Shown here piece after piece: positions 1 through 13,300 of a stretch of 64,000 nucleotides of DNA. Source of the DNA: Luscinia megarhynchos (lineage: Eukaryota > Chordata > Aves > Passeriformes > Turdidae); the NCBI GenBank assembly GCA_034336665.1, contig JAPFBE010000002.1, positions 39,930,906 to 39,994,905 of the forward strand, in the 5' to 3' direction. The position numbers and the translations under genes are program-made. Within the stretch, counting starts at the first letter, position 1, and every line of letters starts with the position of its first letter. Under the pieces are notes generated by a model. It saw only the letters and a list, made by a program, of their open reading frames with translations. It had not been told where the DNA came from and ran no database searches.

Positions 1-2845
1 GCAAAACAAGCTTCCATACAAAAGAATTACCTTGGCTGGAAAGACAGTCAGGCCATGATTCTCCATACCATGGTGATCTGTCTGCAAGTACCTCTTCTGC
101 TTCCAAGAGAGCAATATGATGAAGATTTCACCATTCATCTGAGAATTCCTTCTCTATATGAAAGTGTTTCTTCCATAAGGTATGGAATAACATCCACCTG
201 CACTGGATGTTAGGTGGTTTAAGCACAGAGATAAGGAGACAGAAGCATGACTAAATACCACTTTATACCACACAGGGAATTATTATTTCCCAAGGGAACC
301 CTTTTCCTCTCTTTCTTTCTGTAGCAATTAACATAAGTTTAGCTTAGTTGACAACAGTGTTAAGTGTTAGTGTTAAGATCAATATGCACAACCTTAAGTT
401 AACCCTATAGCATAAGGGAAGAGTTTAGTAGTAAGAATAAGGAAATTACTTCAGCATAACCAACCTGTCATTCTCTGGGAATGTTACGAACATGTGGAGA
501 CTCTTCAAGAGCAGAAGACTTGTAAGCATCATCAGCAGTGAGAGTTGTTTTTAGCCACCAAGTACAAGAAAAAGACAATGAAAAATCAGATCATTTTCAC
601 TTAGCCTGTACCCTTTAGAGACCAGAGTAATTTGGGAAGAGAGGGGCCTGGCACACCACCCTGGTACTCTGACTTCTGGACATGCCTGAGAAAACAAGGC
701 TGTCAGTAGCTACAGGGGATGCATGACATTGGGTGAAAACTCAGAGTTTCTTCTGCACTGTGGCATTTCTTCCACAGAACAAGGACTTTGCATAATTCCT
801 AAAATTGCATATATTTATGTTTAAAATGTTTTTGTATGCAAACACATTTAGTCTCTACATTGTCATTCCATTTTAAACCAACATATACTAATTTCACCAT
901 ATTTTTTTCGTCTACCACCAAACAGCCACCATACCCATAAAAATTTGGTGATTGCATGTTATATAATAGCATTTATTTTGTATAATGCATTTAAACTATT
1001 GATATGTCTTTGTGCCTTGTAAGAGGAGAACTAAGAGCAGTGTACATCCCTCACCATGAGAATACGAGATTGAAAATGAAAGGTGGAAAAAACCCTAGAG
1101 TATTAACTCCCAGTGATGACAATAAGGAAAGAAATAAGAAATCTGTTTTTATAGGGATAAAAAAGGAGAACCAGAAACAGTTTGCCTTTTATTCCAAGTA
1201 CTAGCTACCAATATGGCAAATGGAAAAGAGAAGGAAGTGTAATCAGAACATACTGAGAAGCAACAATTCACCATCATCCTATCAACTTCTATATTCTCCA
1301 AAGGATTCTTCTACTCACCAACCCCTCCTGTTAATTATAAGATTGTATCATAATTACATATAAATTGTTTTACCATGTCATAGAAATACTTTCACTTGCC
1401 TTTCCATTTGTGTTGTCAAAACCTCAAATTCTGCAAGACTGAATAAGTTGATGATTACCACTCTAAAGGCCTGGATACAAACCTCTTGAAAAAATTTTTG
1501 CTTGACTTCTATAGATTTTAGATGAAGCTTTTAATGGTTCAAACATCCTCAGTGTTATTCGAAAATCCTAACCAGAGAAAGAATATGTTTACATATTTCC
1601 TTATTCTTTGTGGAAGTGATTTGTGTGTTGAAAATGGCTATGGTAAAATAAGAAAGCTACTCAAGAATATATCCACATGTTTAAGCTTTTCAAATGATCA
1701 ATATCATTCTTCTGTTTTTTTCTTTTTCAATCACTCCCTATGTATTTATGAAATTTAAAGCAGGAAAACAGGAGAAAATATTTTCTTTCCTATGAGGTAT
1801 ATTTCATACATAAGCTTCAGACACATACGACCCATATTAGTACTTATTTATTTAAATCACTGTTGCTTGATTGTCTATATTTGGAATAGAGTACTGCTGG
1901 GTTTCAGCTGAGTTAGAGAGGTTGAAAACATATTTTACCTTTAGGATCTCTGGAAAATACCTGTTTATCAACAGACTGAAGAGCTGCACATTTTGTCCCT
2001 CTATTAACTGGGCTGGATCAAGGTCAATCAAGTCCAAGAAAGATTCTTATTGAATACAAAAGGAATTAGCCTGAGACTTCTGACTTGATATCTATACAAA
2101 TTTCATATAGTGGCTACAAGGATGCTTTAAAAATGAATTTTTTTTTTTTTCAAGGAAGCATTTTGCAAAAGTCCACTGGAAATATTTATTCACTAAAATT
2201 CCTGGAGCTTGTTAAGCATGAATACATGGCGTTAAATGTAGCAACTTTAATATTCATTGCATTGAAAGAAATCCTGAATTGAATGTTAATTATATAAAAT
2301 AAAATAAAAGTTGCTTTTAACAGTCAAGTTAAGTCATATTTATAAAAATTGAAACTATTTATTTAACAGATATGTATTAAACATTTATTAGTATTGGTTT
2401 TATGGAATTGAGGTTTCCTTTGGAAAAAAAAAGAAGGGAAAGAGGAAGGCATAAAAAAAGATAAATAAGTTCTACTTCATTGTACACATATGAAGCAGAA
2501 AAATGCATAAAGATGTTCCCCTTCCCCTAAAGTCATGTAGGTGTGCAGTCACAGATTCTCTTTTAATGACAGGTGATGATCTTCAGGAAATATGATGCTT
2601 CCTTTTTAAATAAGGCAACCTGAACATAGTAAAGAGTAAGCACTTTAGAAAGACATTTGTTATATTTTGTGGTTATCTTTCCATCTCACTATATGTTGTG
2701 ATTGCTCAAATATGTTGGATACTCCTCCAGGCAAACACTAACATCTGCTCTTGCAGTCCTTTCCCAAGCAGAGATATTAGTGATTTCAGTGGAGATTTTC
2801 CCCAGGGAATGACTTCACACTTGGGGCAGGATGAAGTTAGATCAT
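1..2845. other. AT-rich noncoding DNA
   Basis: No gene or recognised repeat seen. Frames of 60-78 codons (for example 1004-1204 and 1522-1758) have no recognisable domain, and the pair at 1852-2053 overlaps on opposite strands. A short T run lies at 2138-2150. Confidence 0.7.
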
Positions 2846-3088
2846 TTAGGGCCTGATCTACAATGTGTCGAAATCCAGCAGAATTGGGAAAGGTTCAGCA
2901 GCACTTCACAACTGGTCTCATCTTGCATCATTCAGAGTAACAAGAGTTTTTAATGCTGAGTTTAATAAGAGCAACATCTGGGCTGGCACAAAGTTAAAGC
3001 CGTATGGGATTTCCCTCACTCGCAGGAGCACCTATCCTGGCTTCAGTGAGATTATATTTATGATAAGGACAAGAAGAATTGGCCTTTA
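2846..3088. mobile_element. Old amniote inverted-repeat element (nonautonomous, DNA-transposon-like)
   Basis: The left end 'tagggcctgatctac' (2847-2861) and the right end 'gaagaattggccttt' (3073-3087) look like the decayed, opposed ends of a short palindromic repeat family widespread in reptiles and birds, whose copies start GGGCCTGATC and end in the complement. Inner landmarks typical of the family also occur: 'actcgcaggagcacctatcc' near 3019-3038 and 'cttcagtgagattat'. No coding capacity is expected. A 74-codon frame (2865-3089) lies within it and is not a gene. Family name and exact ends need a repeat library. Confidence 0.5.
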
Positions 3089-6000
3089 GAAGACAAATTT
3101 TTAAACCTTAAAATCAATATTGTAAAATTAGAAGCATGAATTTCCCAATTCCTTTCAAAAGCTGCCTGGCTGAAAATTCAAGTGTAAAAATAATCTCCAT
3201 TTTGGGGAATTCGCACTGGAACAGCAGAAATGGCTTATCCTTTTTTTGCCTCATTTTTCTAGTACCAATGAAGCTACCACTAGAAAAAAATGTCCTTTGC
3301 TGCATCATAAACCATTTTTTTTCTCTTTGCACTGCACCTCTTATAATTGTCTATCTGTTATTAAATGCATTAAGGAAAAAGACTCAAAAGTATTAAAACC
3401 AGTTAGTAAGAATGAGAAATTCTGTTTATTATAAGCATCATGACAATGTCATAGACTGTGTTTTTACCTCTCTTATTAGTAGCTGGGCATTATTTAGCTC
3501 CCCTAACTGAAAAATATCATGCTGATTATTGTCACTTGACAAGCAGGGCATTTAGCTTTTAACCACACCAGTGTCTCTAAAAAGGTATTTCTCTCACAGA
3601 AATAGCCTATTCAGCTATCTATCAAATTCTCTCTAAAGTCCTAGCTCTGTAAGATTCTTTTCACACAGCTATGGGCAAACATGCATCTTAACACACATAC
3701 AGAAAAAATAGTTGGTATGCTATTTCTCTTATGACTGAAAGACTGCAAGTTTGCATTTAAAATGGTTTCCTTTACTGGTTTTTACTATTCAGTGGTATCT
3801 ACAGGCTGCATAGTTCACCTGATAATGTAGGCCATTATTTTGTGCCTCTTAGATCAAATAATAGAGTATGCTGGTTAGAGATTGTAACTTTAATGGTACA
3901 GGATGGTTTAAATGTAGTGCAGACTTGGTGATAAGCCAGTCCCTAATTTGGTCAAATTTTGACTACTGATATTACTTTGGGATGTCGTTGGCGTGCTGTC
4001 ATCTCTCATTTTGGTTGCCAGTAAAACTAACAACGATGTCACCAGTCACAAACAATGGAGTTGATTGAAAAATAGCAATGCAAACAAAGTTCTGCAACAG
4101 CTCTGCGTATGCCTGGGTCAGTTAAACAGATGGTTTAATCTTAATTGGTGTTTAACAAGAAATGCTGGTTTAAACTGTACAAAGATGCTGCTGGTGGGGA
4201 AAGCCCAGAGGAAAGTGAGTGCCATGTCCCCAGCAGAAAACAATAACTGTGAAAGCTCACATCACCCCATGAGATTCTGCTTCCCTTGAAAGAGTGCAGG
4301 CTGGAACCACAGGCTGAGGCTTTGCCCTTCTATCTCTCTAGTTAGGAGCAGTACAGAGTCACTCAAGCCTGAAAATCATTAGGATCTAGGCTGCATTCGT
4401 GGCACTCCAGCCAGCCAGCCCCCCAGCTTTTCCTCTGTGTCTCAGTCTTCTGCTCTGGTAAGTGCAGCTGCAAATCTCACTCCTTCTACAGACTATGTAG
4501 ACAAACTATAGAAAAGTAGAATTTTCACCACTTAAAAAAATTAAGAGACTAGTCTGGCTGCTGATTCCCTCTCTGTGGTGTGAAAGTGATTTGTCTTGTC
4601 TAACGAGAGGTGTAATTTGACTGGCTTGAACCCACCTCCCTTTTGAAGCTCTCTGTCTCCACTGATTACAGAAGGAAGCCAAATTATTGCCTTGGACAAT
4701 TCATCTTGATTTGTAGAAAGGAGAGGTGAATTCTAGCCAATCCATGTCTGCAAAATGATAAGAGAGTTTTAGAATGAAAACCATCTCCTTTATGTCTTTG
4801 AGAAATGTAGCATTATTAAAATTTTTTTTCCTCCTGCAAAGAGATGTGGTTATAGAAGGAGTGGGAAGGTATTTTCTATTTTAAGAGAATGTATTTAAAT
4901 AGCTCTTTTAAAAATGAGACAAAGTAAGTCTAATACATTTCAAATTAAAACATCTCAGAGATCCTGAAGGGTGATGGTTTCTGTGTAGAAGGCAGAAATC
5001 TTCCTCTTGCTACAAAAAGTTTGCAAAAACGGGATGTATTTCAAAAAATCACACATACAAACATAAATCCTATCAGTATCATTGATAAGATGCCAAACAC
5101 AGAGTGTGTTCCTCTTTCTCTCCCAAATACCTGCACAGACATAAACACAGGCACATATTGCTGCCTCCACCTTTGCTAAATTAATTCTTCCCAGGCCAAT
5201 CTTGGCACCCAGCCACAAGGCAATAATCTAGCCAGGATCACACAAGCAATGTGCTCATGGTGTTTTCTCACACAACACCTGTGAAAGGCACCTCAGAAAA
5301 CAGACTCATGAGGTATCAGAGAGATGTGGAAAATGCCTGCATGCTCAGAGTACAAACCACTGGCTCTTGGCTGCTAATGGACAGACAAGCTGGGAAAAAG
5401 ACTCTCTCCTCATGCTGGTTTGGGAAAATCCTGTATGTGTCAGTAAACCAATTGAATGCCACTAAACTAATAAAATGTCACACGAGCTCTCTTCCTCCAC
5501 CTTGCAGGGACTTGGCTGAAGGAGAAATAAATCATGAGCTGTGTGTTTTCATGAATACATATCTAGGTGCTGTGAGGAAGGCACTGACATATCCTTTTAG
5601 TCTTGTTAGTTGTTCTGACTGTACTGAAATAAGAAGACTGTTCTGTGTGTATGAGCATATTTTCTGCACCATATTAGACTATATTAGTCTCATGCTGTAG
5701 TGTGGCTGAATGTGGTTCTTTTGGTTCTTGTTATGTAGCTTGAAATTATTTGTGTGTCATAAAATTATCTTTGATGATTTTGAAATTTTGTTCAGGCCTA
5801 TAAGGCCTTGATAAGTATGTTTGCTTATGAGAATTCAAAATGAAAACCATAAAAAATCACATGTTGGAGATGGAATAACAGTAAAGTGTAAAAAAGTTAC
5901 AAAATGCATCAAACAGCACAAGTGAATAGTTTCATCTACAACTGCACACTTTTATGGCTTGTGCAGTCACCTCTGATTATCACAGTGCCTCATTTCCACC

Positions 6001-6189
6001 GTTTCTCTTAAGTCCAATGGCACAGAGGCTGCTCTGCTCCGTTCTGGGCTTGGGTGCTCACAGCAAGCCTCAGTGACAGGCCACTCTCAGCTGCTCCTGG
6101 TCCCCAATAATTAGCCTGCTATGGCAGCTACCTCTTGTGGTTTTGCCTGTGAGAGACATTTGACACAGCAGACATCAGAGGGATTTTTC
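3089..6189. other. Noncoding DNA
   Basis: No gene supported. The 149-codon frame at 5251-5700 has no recognised domain. Around 4540-4720 the composition is even and could be conserved sequence, but no motif decides it. Confidence 0.65.
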
Positions 6190-6740
6190 AGGAGGCTCTT
6201 GTGGCGTCCGAATGGCTCTTAATTAACCACTTAGGTATCCTCGTTCACTCTCCTGCTTGGCACTTTCCAAATGGTAGGGGTTGCACTGTGGATCTAAACA
6301 CCGGGGAAGCATGCTATCAAAAGATCTTGTAAATGAAGGCTTGTGTAAATTATTTTTAATGATTCCCTCCTGGCACATCATTATGTTTGTAGTTACACAC
6401 AGGCACTTCAGAGATGGCTCATCTTCCGTAAGGTCAGCTGCAGGACCACCATAACTAGCTGCAGTCAGTAAATGGCTTATTAATTAGCACAGTGATTTTA
6501 CATTGCTAAGAGCTCTGATGTATGGAGCTAGAATTGTAATTGTGTAGGATCGAAATAATAAGCCATCTCAGGGCTCCTTATGCAAATTGCCATATTATAA
6601 AATCATTACCTATCTAAACACTGAGTTTTAATAAGAATTACAATGATGAATTTTATGATAATTGACACTCAAATTTTAATCTCTTGGATTTTTATCATTT
6701 TGGTGGTTAAAGTGTGTTTCTAATTAAATGTTGCTTAAAA
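6190..6740. promoter_or_regulatory. Candidate conserved noncoding element
   Basis: The block combines unusually even base composition with dense homeodomain-type cores (TTAATTAACC at about 6220, TTATTAATTAGC at about 6477, several ATTA/TAAT). A 'TTATGCAAATTG' POU-like site lies near 6578-6589. It lacks microsatellites and repeat relics. Vertebrate developmental enhancers in gene deserts often look like this. Conservation cannot be seen from one sequence, so this is an inference from motif density only. Confidence 0.3.
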
Positions 6741-7744
6741 TGCAAAGGATTGTTTAACAATTCTATTCAGTTCTTCTAGTTCAAATCGGGTTATTCTCTT
6801 TGGTCATAGAAGATGGGCCTTCTTAGTAATAGGTATATGACATTATGTATTACTTGTAGAGTAAGATGTTTAATCTTTCTCTTTTTTTAGCAATTATGAT
6901 TTTGATGGCACTGTATTGTCAACTGTGAGATAGAGCATAGCATGTGTCATTGGGTCTGACTTCCATTGTAAAAATGACTCAAAATAAGGAATTAAAATCT
7001 ACCAAAGATTTTGAATGCTTATGACATTTAATAGATTTTCCTTCTTTATTTATTATTCCAAAGGGTTTAAACAGAGATCTAATAGTTTTAATCTTAGATA
7101 TGCATGCAAAGCTAACAAATTTCAAATTACTATTTATAGCATAGTACAAAATACCTAAAACTGATAGATAGATCATTAAAATTTCACAATTGTATTTGCA
7201 GACAGGTTTTATTTGCATATTACAATGTTTGTTTATTTTACAACATTTTTCTTCTGTGAAATAATTACTTCAAAGCAGATGCATCAGCAACAAATATGGA
7301 AAAAGTTTTTATGGGTAGAAACAAAGCATCAATCTGAATATACCTAATTTCAGTGCCTCTCCTAAGATCTTGCACTGCTTGGAAATTATCTAAAAAACAG
7401 CAAATCATACAAATTAACTTGTTAACACAATGAAGACAAAATTCTGGAAAGTGAAAAGCTTTGTCTATGAATTGATCATTCCAATGCAGAGTATGGCATT
7501 GAGAAAATAGTCAATGTCAAATGAAAAGCAGAGAATCATGTAAAGAATGGCTGTACCAAATGATACTACAAGGTCATCTGAAGAGAGTTCTTTTTCCATC
7601 AATGACCAGAAATGTGTGTCTTCACAACAGTAAGAACAGAGGGGGAATAAATAAAGTATGGTGTTTGATCTGAATAGACTTCAAGGCCCTGATTACTTGC
7701 AGCTCAGGAGCCACCCTGTGCTGAATGTGACTTGTCCCTATTAG

Positions 7745-7930
7745 CAGTCCTCAACATGCTGCTTCCATGAGATTAGTCGACTGTCCTTGGAATCTTGTAA
7801 GCCTTCAGTACCCACAATTTCCTTTGGCAAGGTGTTCCACAGATATATCCATTTTTTCACATCCCTTGGCATGCTTTGAACACAGCTCCTCTTTGTTCCT
7901 ATGAATAGATTTCTGCACCTGTACAGAAAA
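7745..7930 (-). mobile_element. Ancient amniote CR1 3'-end fragment, antisense
   Basis: The plus strand carries 'ctgcttccatgagattag', 'aagccttcagtacccac' and, most tellingly, 'cctttggcaaggtgttccac' followed by 'ttttttcacatccc'. These are the antisense landmarks of the same old CR1 group as the copy at 21.2 kb, but from the segment nearer its 3' end. A 71-codon open frame on the minus strand (7741-7956) lies over it and is a by-product of the repeat. Confidence 0.55.
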
Positions 7931-9658
7931 AGCAAATGAGCACCAAGAGCCTCCATGCCAACAGTAATTTTGCAGATATTAGAAAAATATTGTGATCCTA
8001 ATACAAATACTATAAATTAAAAAATATGCACAAAGTCCCATAGACACTGTTCAGATCTTAATATAAATTGATGCAGTCTTTCCAGTTTTACAAAAGATCA
8101 TTTTACAATGGATTGCTACAACTTGAAGGTACTTGAAATAACTAAAATGGAACAAAAAAAAATCTGTGGTATTCCCCAAATATTGAGAGAATACAGTGGG
8201 ACTTGAAATGCTCACCTATTCTTATAATTCTTGGCTGCCATCTCAGGTAAATATCAATAACTACAATATCATGTCCGGTGGCTTTCTGTCAAGTTTTTTT
8301 CACTGGGGACATTGGGAGAACATTAAAATTGGCATCTGATAATAAAATGTATAGATCCAAAGTGATTGAGTTTTTCATTGATTCAAATATTTTTAGCAAA
8401 AAGCCTGTAAAAAAGGGAATATGGTAATTAAAGTAAGTCTCTACTGTTAATTACTATCTAGTGGCCGTCTTACAGTTAATATTTTGAGGAACCCTCTTCA
8501 TGCTGATCTACAGTTATAAGGAGGTATAAACATTAATGGAGATGGACAGTCACTATGTTGCTCCCATGTTCTTTGTTTTAATCATGTTGCAAAACTGGAA
8601 AATAGACCCATATAGAAACAAAGAATTTTAAAAGTCGGTGAAGGTTGATAGAATGCTAAAACTGACATATTCATAAGCTCCTGAAAATAAATATTAATTG
8701 ACTGGAAAATGGGTAGATTTCAACACATATTATACACATAGGTCTTTCTTTTAGCAAAGTAAATCTAACTTTTATATCTGAATGTGGAAAGAGGTAGTTC
8801 TAGTATGAAGCTGCATTTCACTTTTTGTAGATATATGTATTATGTGTAAAATCTTGTTCCAACTTGTAATTGAGCAAGGCCAGATCTTGGTGCTTTTATA
8901 TGTTATATTGGACGATTTATAGAATTCTGAATGGCACTGAACTACAAAGTTTCATTCATACTTTTTTGCCTGAGTTTGTCTTGGAAGTTTTGTTTTAAGA
9001 AGAGTCTGCCACAACCTTTTGTTTTGACAGCTATAAAATATTGCTTAGGAAGGGGCAGAAAAAGCATACAATTGTTGTTACACTGTAATGACTGCATTTG
9101 GCAGGGAGGAACGATTAAACCAAAGCCAGACAACTACCAAATTCTCTTTCCTGTGGTTTTGCTACTTTAACTCTGTTTTACGGGCCATCCAATGGCATGG
9201 TCTCTTTACAATCTTTTAAACATTCCTCTGTGATTTTTGGTATGCTGTGCACACTAGAATGCAATCAACATCTGTTAATTTCTGTCCATTAAATGTATTA
9301 TCATAACACACAAGCATGATGTTTTATTTGTATGGCTGAAATGAGACTTATGACCCATAATCCATCATCTTCCTGTCATATTTTTATATGTTGTCTATTC
9401 AATCCCCAGTATGTTTAAAAAGCGTAAAGCAAAACTCTCCTTAAGTTATAGACCAGCTGCTGAAGTGTCCAGCTGAAGAGGTCATTGTGCTTTATTTTTG
9501 CTGAATCTAGCAGGAGTTGCTCATTCTAAGCCAAACATAATACAACGTGTATGTCCCCAGAAGCTTAAAGCTGAACTACCATGTCTAAACTTTCTAGCAG
9601 GCATTTTTCTGAAAATATCATATTGCAACAGATAATGCTTAGAGAACATGGATTCAGC

Positions 9659-9705
9659 TTAAAAAAAACCAAAACCAAAAAACGAAAAAAAACCAAAAAA
9701 ACAGT
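9659..9705. repeat. A/C-rich tract
   Basis: Short A-rich tract with CC and C interruptions (aaaaccaaaaccaaaaaac type), similar in composition to the longer tracts at 33.4 and 58.9 kb. Confidence 0.85.
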
Positions 9706-10243
9706 AAAACACCAAGAAATGTTGGAACATATTTTTGTGTATAACTGCAAAGAAATCCTCACTAATATTGCATGGATCAAAATAGGAAAAAGTATTTTGG
9801 GGACTAGTGTTTTTTTAACATAGAATATAATTTAAGTTTAAATCACTGGCTTATTTAATCGTCTATCTATTCTTTTAATTTTAAAATTCAGTTATATGGA
9901 GCTTAAAATTATTTTTAAAGCTCTGGCAAAATGTATGACTGCTCAAGAATTGGCTGTATTTTATTGTATTTCCATAAAAGTCTGACAGGCCAGTTAATTC
10001 TGATATCAGGGATAAACAAATGTCCTTTGCAGTCAAAACTTGGCTGTGGCTATTTTACCTAATAGTAGTGCAATTTCATACCAGTGGAAAGTCTACTAAA
10101 AGATACAAGCAGTAATGCCTACATGCATTTTGTGAATTGTGGGTAGAGTTTCAGGGCTTATTTTGAGTTTTCCACCCTTTAGAAATATAAATAAACATCA
10201 TCATGCAACCTAGTATCCATTTTCAATAAAATCAATATATAAT

Positions 10244-10334
10244 CATGCAAATGTAATCCTGTATATTTTTGAACTGTATTTAAACAGTTTATTTATTTAT
10301 TTATCATTGGCCGGAAGAAATGACAAAATACACT
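10244..10334 (+). repeat. Direct repeat copy A, starting with an octamer motif
   Basis: This 91-bp sequence recurs at 14688-14778 in the same orientation with 83 of 91 bases identical and no gap. It starts with CATGCAAATG, which contains the perfect octamer ATGCAAAT, continues through an exactly shared 20-base core beginning at 10259, a TTTATTTATTTATTT run, and ends 'ggaagaaatgacaaaatacact'. The flanks outside the repeat do not align, although a weak match may continue about 18 bases downstream. I do not recognise the family. Confidence 0.85.
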
Positions 10335-13300
10335 AGAGAATAGATCTCAGATTTTTATATATTTAATAAAATTTGGAAATTAAACAATGCAGGAGAAATG
10401 GAAGAATAGTGAGAAGAGTATAGTTTTAACTTACTCCATGTGACACCCGAGTGCCCAGTCAGCATGAACTGTAAAAGACACTTATGAAGCATTAAGTAAA
10501 TATCAATGGAGACCATGGTTTGGAATTGAGAAGCATATGCAATAACTCAGTCCTGTTCATTTATCCAATATTTCCTACTCCATAAAGAGAGAAAGAACAT
10601 CCATCTTTTTTAACACATGTAGTACAAAAGAAGTTGCAAAAAATGTTGCAGATATGTAGGATATGTCTAGGAAGAAGGGGAGAGCTGAGTCTAAGGGGTG
10701 AGCTGAGTCACGAAGTTAGTGGAGTGTTAGAACCACTGACTGTGCTAGAAGCAACCAAAGAAAGTCCTGGCTTGTTAGAATAACATAGTTTTTTTGATTA
10801 TTTCTTATTTTTTAAGCAGGGACAATATTGTTTAATTCTTTAATTTTGCCAGTTAATTAAGTCAGCACAGAGTGCTGATAAACATGGTGTTTCATGCCTA
10901 AAGAAAAATGATCAGTAAGCTGGTCCAGACTTGTCAGACTAATAGATTCTTCAGACAGATTATGAAGTAACTACAAACCTTAAAAGGTACTCCTCAAGTG
11001 GACTACATGAATCTGCTTTGCATGTTGGTAATATGGAGAGCCCCTGAAGACTGCTCCCTCAAGAGTGTTTGCTGGAGCCTTCTGCCCAACACAGCAGCAG
11101 AGCAAAAGCCTAGCTCAAGGATGGTTATAACCCATCAGATTCTTGTAAAAGCCTGGCAAGCACATCTTTCCCCCCAACTTCATGGTCAGCATTATCACTG
11201 GATTGGAAATCAGAAAGTTATGTCCCCAGAAAGTTTAGCGAAGACCTTAAATTTTCTTATCCTTGTGCTTCAGCCTATCTTTTTAGGCCACTTGTTAAAA
11301 TCTATGTCATTCCCTGTCTTCAACTCATGTATGGATGATAAAAATCTCTTGTCCAGCACTTGCAGGAGACAGCGGGCCAGTAAGCAGGAGGCTTTGTTTT
11401 TTAATTCTGATTTACCACCAATAGTGTAGATGTGTCAGAAGGAACATATGTAGTGTGTCTAGGAAGAATCTAAATACACATGATTATGCAATGTCAATGG
11501 AGAAATAATTTTGGAAGCAGATATTCTGAAACCTAGTGCTTTTAATCAGAAAGCCACTTCCACTAATATAAACATGTAATTTTCTAGATGTTGTGGTTTC
11601 ATTTTGGTAAGGACTAAAGATCCAGGTGATCACAAATTCTCTTAAGTGTTCCTTTAGCAAGTTCCTCATACAATAGTAGATGGAAGTGACCCATCACAGA
11701 TTTTTTCAAATGTAAGCTTCAGATACCTGTTTCTGTGACTCTCTCATGAATCTCTCATTTGCATAGCTAGAACAACTTGAAGAGATTCCTTTTTCCAAAC
11801 ACCAGTACCAGTGATGGAGAAACCATTATTATCCCTTTTTCCACTACCATACACTAACATCATCTTACTGAAGAAGTTGAATACCAAATATTTTCTGACA
11901 TTTTCAGTGAAAACTAATTTCCTGGAACAAGGAAAAGGCATTTCCCCAATTTTTTTTTTCCTCTTACCAAGGTCTGACAATAAAACATGAATATGCTCAG
12001 GCTGCTAAAAGAAGTCCTCAAAACAGGAAGCAAAGCAAACACAGAAATATCCACTAGAACTCCTAGCAAGCCTTCAACATGTGCTTGATTGTGACTAAGA
12101 TGATCAAATATGGCAGCAGTTGATAGCAGTAATATCATGTTCATGTAAATGGCTGACCTGTAGTGCAAAATTTTTCCTGTCTGGGAACAAAAAGAAAAAC
12201 TTTAGTGACCTTCAGAGAAGTTCTGTTTATTTTCATACAAGGTTAGTTTTTCTATCTAAATTTCTAAGAGGCTGAAAAATAGATTTCACTGCAGGAGCTG
12301 GTTGCACCCTTTATTACACACTCTAAATACTTGCTTTCCAGTGAGTTGATCTTTCTCACAAGTCAGTTCTTCTTTTCTGTCTAATTTTACTGCTGTTTTC
12401 TTCACTCCCTCTGATTTGACAATATCTTCATGATGTGGTGACACCCAGGGTTCTATATAGTATTCAAAATAGCACAAAGCAAATGTTAACTCTTAATGGA
12501 GTGTTTCCTATGCTTCAGTTGTAAGTTAGTTTTACATTTAACTTACCTTTCAAATTCATTTATACAATTATGCACCATCATTCATTCTTTAACTCCTCTC
12601 TCTTTCTAGGTTGTTTCCTAGTGTTTCATACTATTGCTGTATATTTGTCTTTGATTTCCAGTTCTGCTGAGCTTTGCTTGCATTAAAAAAAATAATTACA
12701 AGGACCCTGTATTTACTATTGCTATTCAATCTTCAAAGGTCTTGAATTTTAATCACTCTAATTTTTTACTCATGTTAAGTAGATCTTTAAATTCTGGCAT
12801 TCTAACAACTCTGTTTGTTCCTTTAAAATAGATTTCAAGAAGAAGAAGTTACAGGAATTAGTGACCTGAGGTGTTACTCTTGTCCCCTTTCTTCAGGATA
12901 ATCTCTATCACGAAAACTGTCATAGTACTGAACAGGTGTGGCTTTTGTTCAGCAAACATTGAGTTTGACCCATCTGCCTTCCATTTCAAAATTTGTAGTA
13001 TTTCTGTACACATTTGTTGCTGTTGTCAACATATCTTGCTTTGTTTTCCATTCCTGACAAAGCAAACACCATTTTTATTTACCAATATATACATCTATTC
13101 TCTCTTTGACATCTATTTGAAGCAAAAAGATCTAAGGAGGGAGCCAATGGATTGAACTCAGTCAGGAATTTTCTTTTGGGTGACCACAGCAGGTTTACCT
13201 AAGTAAGTGTAAAAGCAATGAGAAAATGTTCCTCTACTCACAATCACATTTACCCTAGAGGTATGTGAGCATTAATACAGCCTTTTCTGAGGCAGGAAAG

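Noticed and set aside
5251..5700. 149-codon frame as a gene
   Set aside because: No domain, splice or start context is recognised. Length is compatible with chance over 64 kb.
10998..11429. 143-codon frame as a gene
   Set aside because: No recognised similarity. No promoter or splice features seen.
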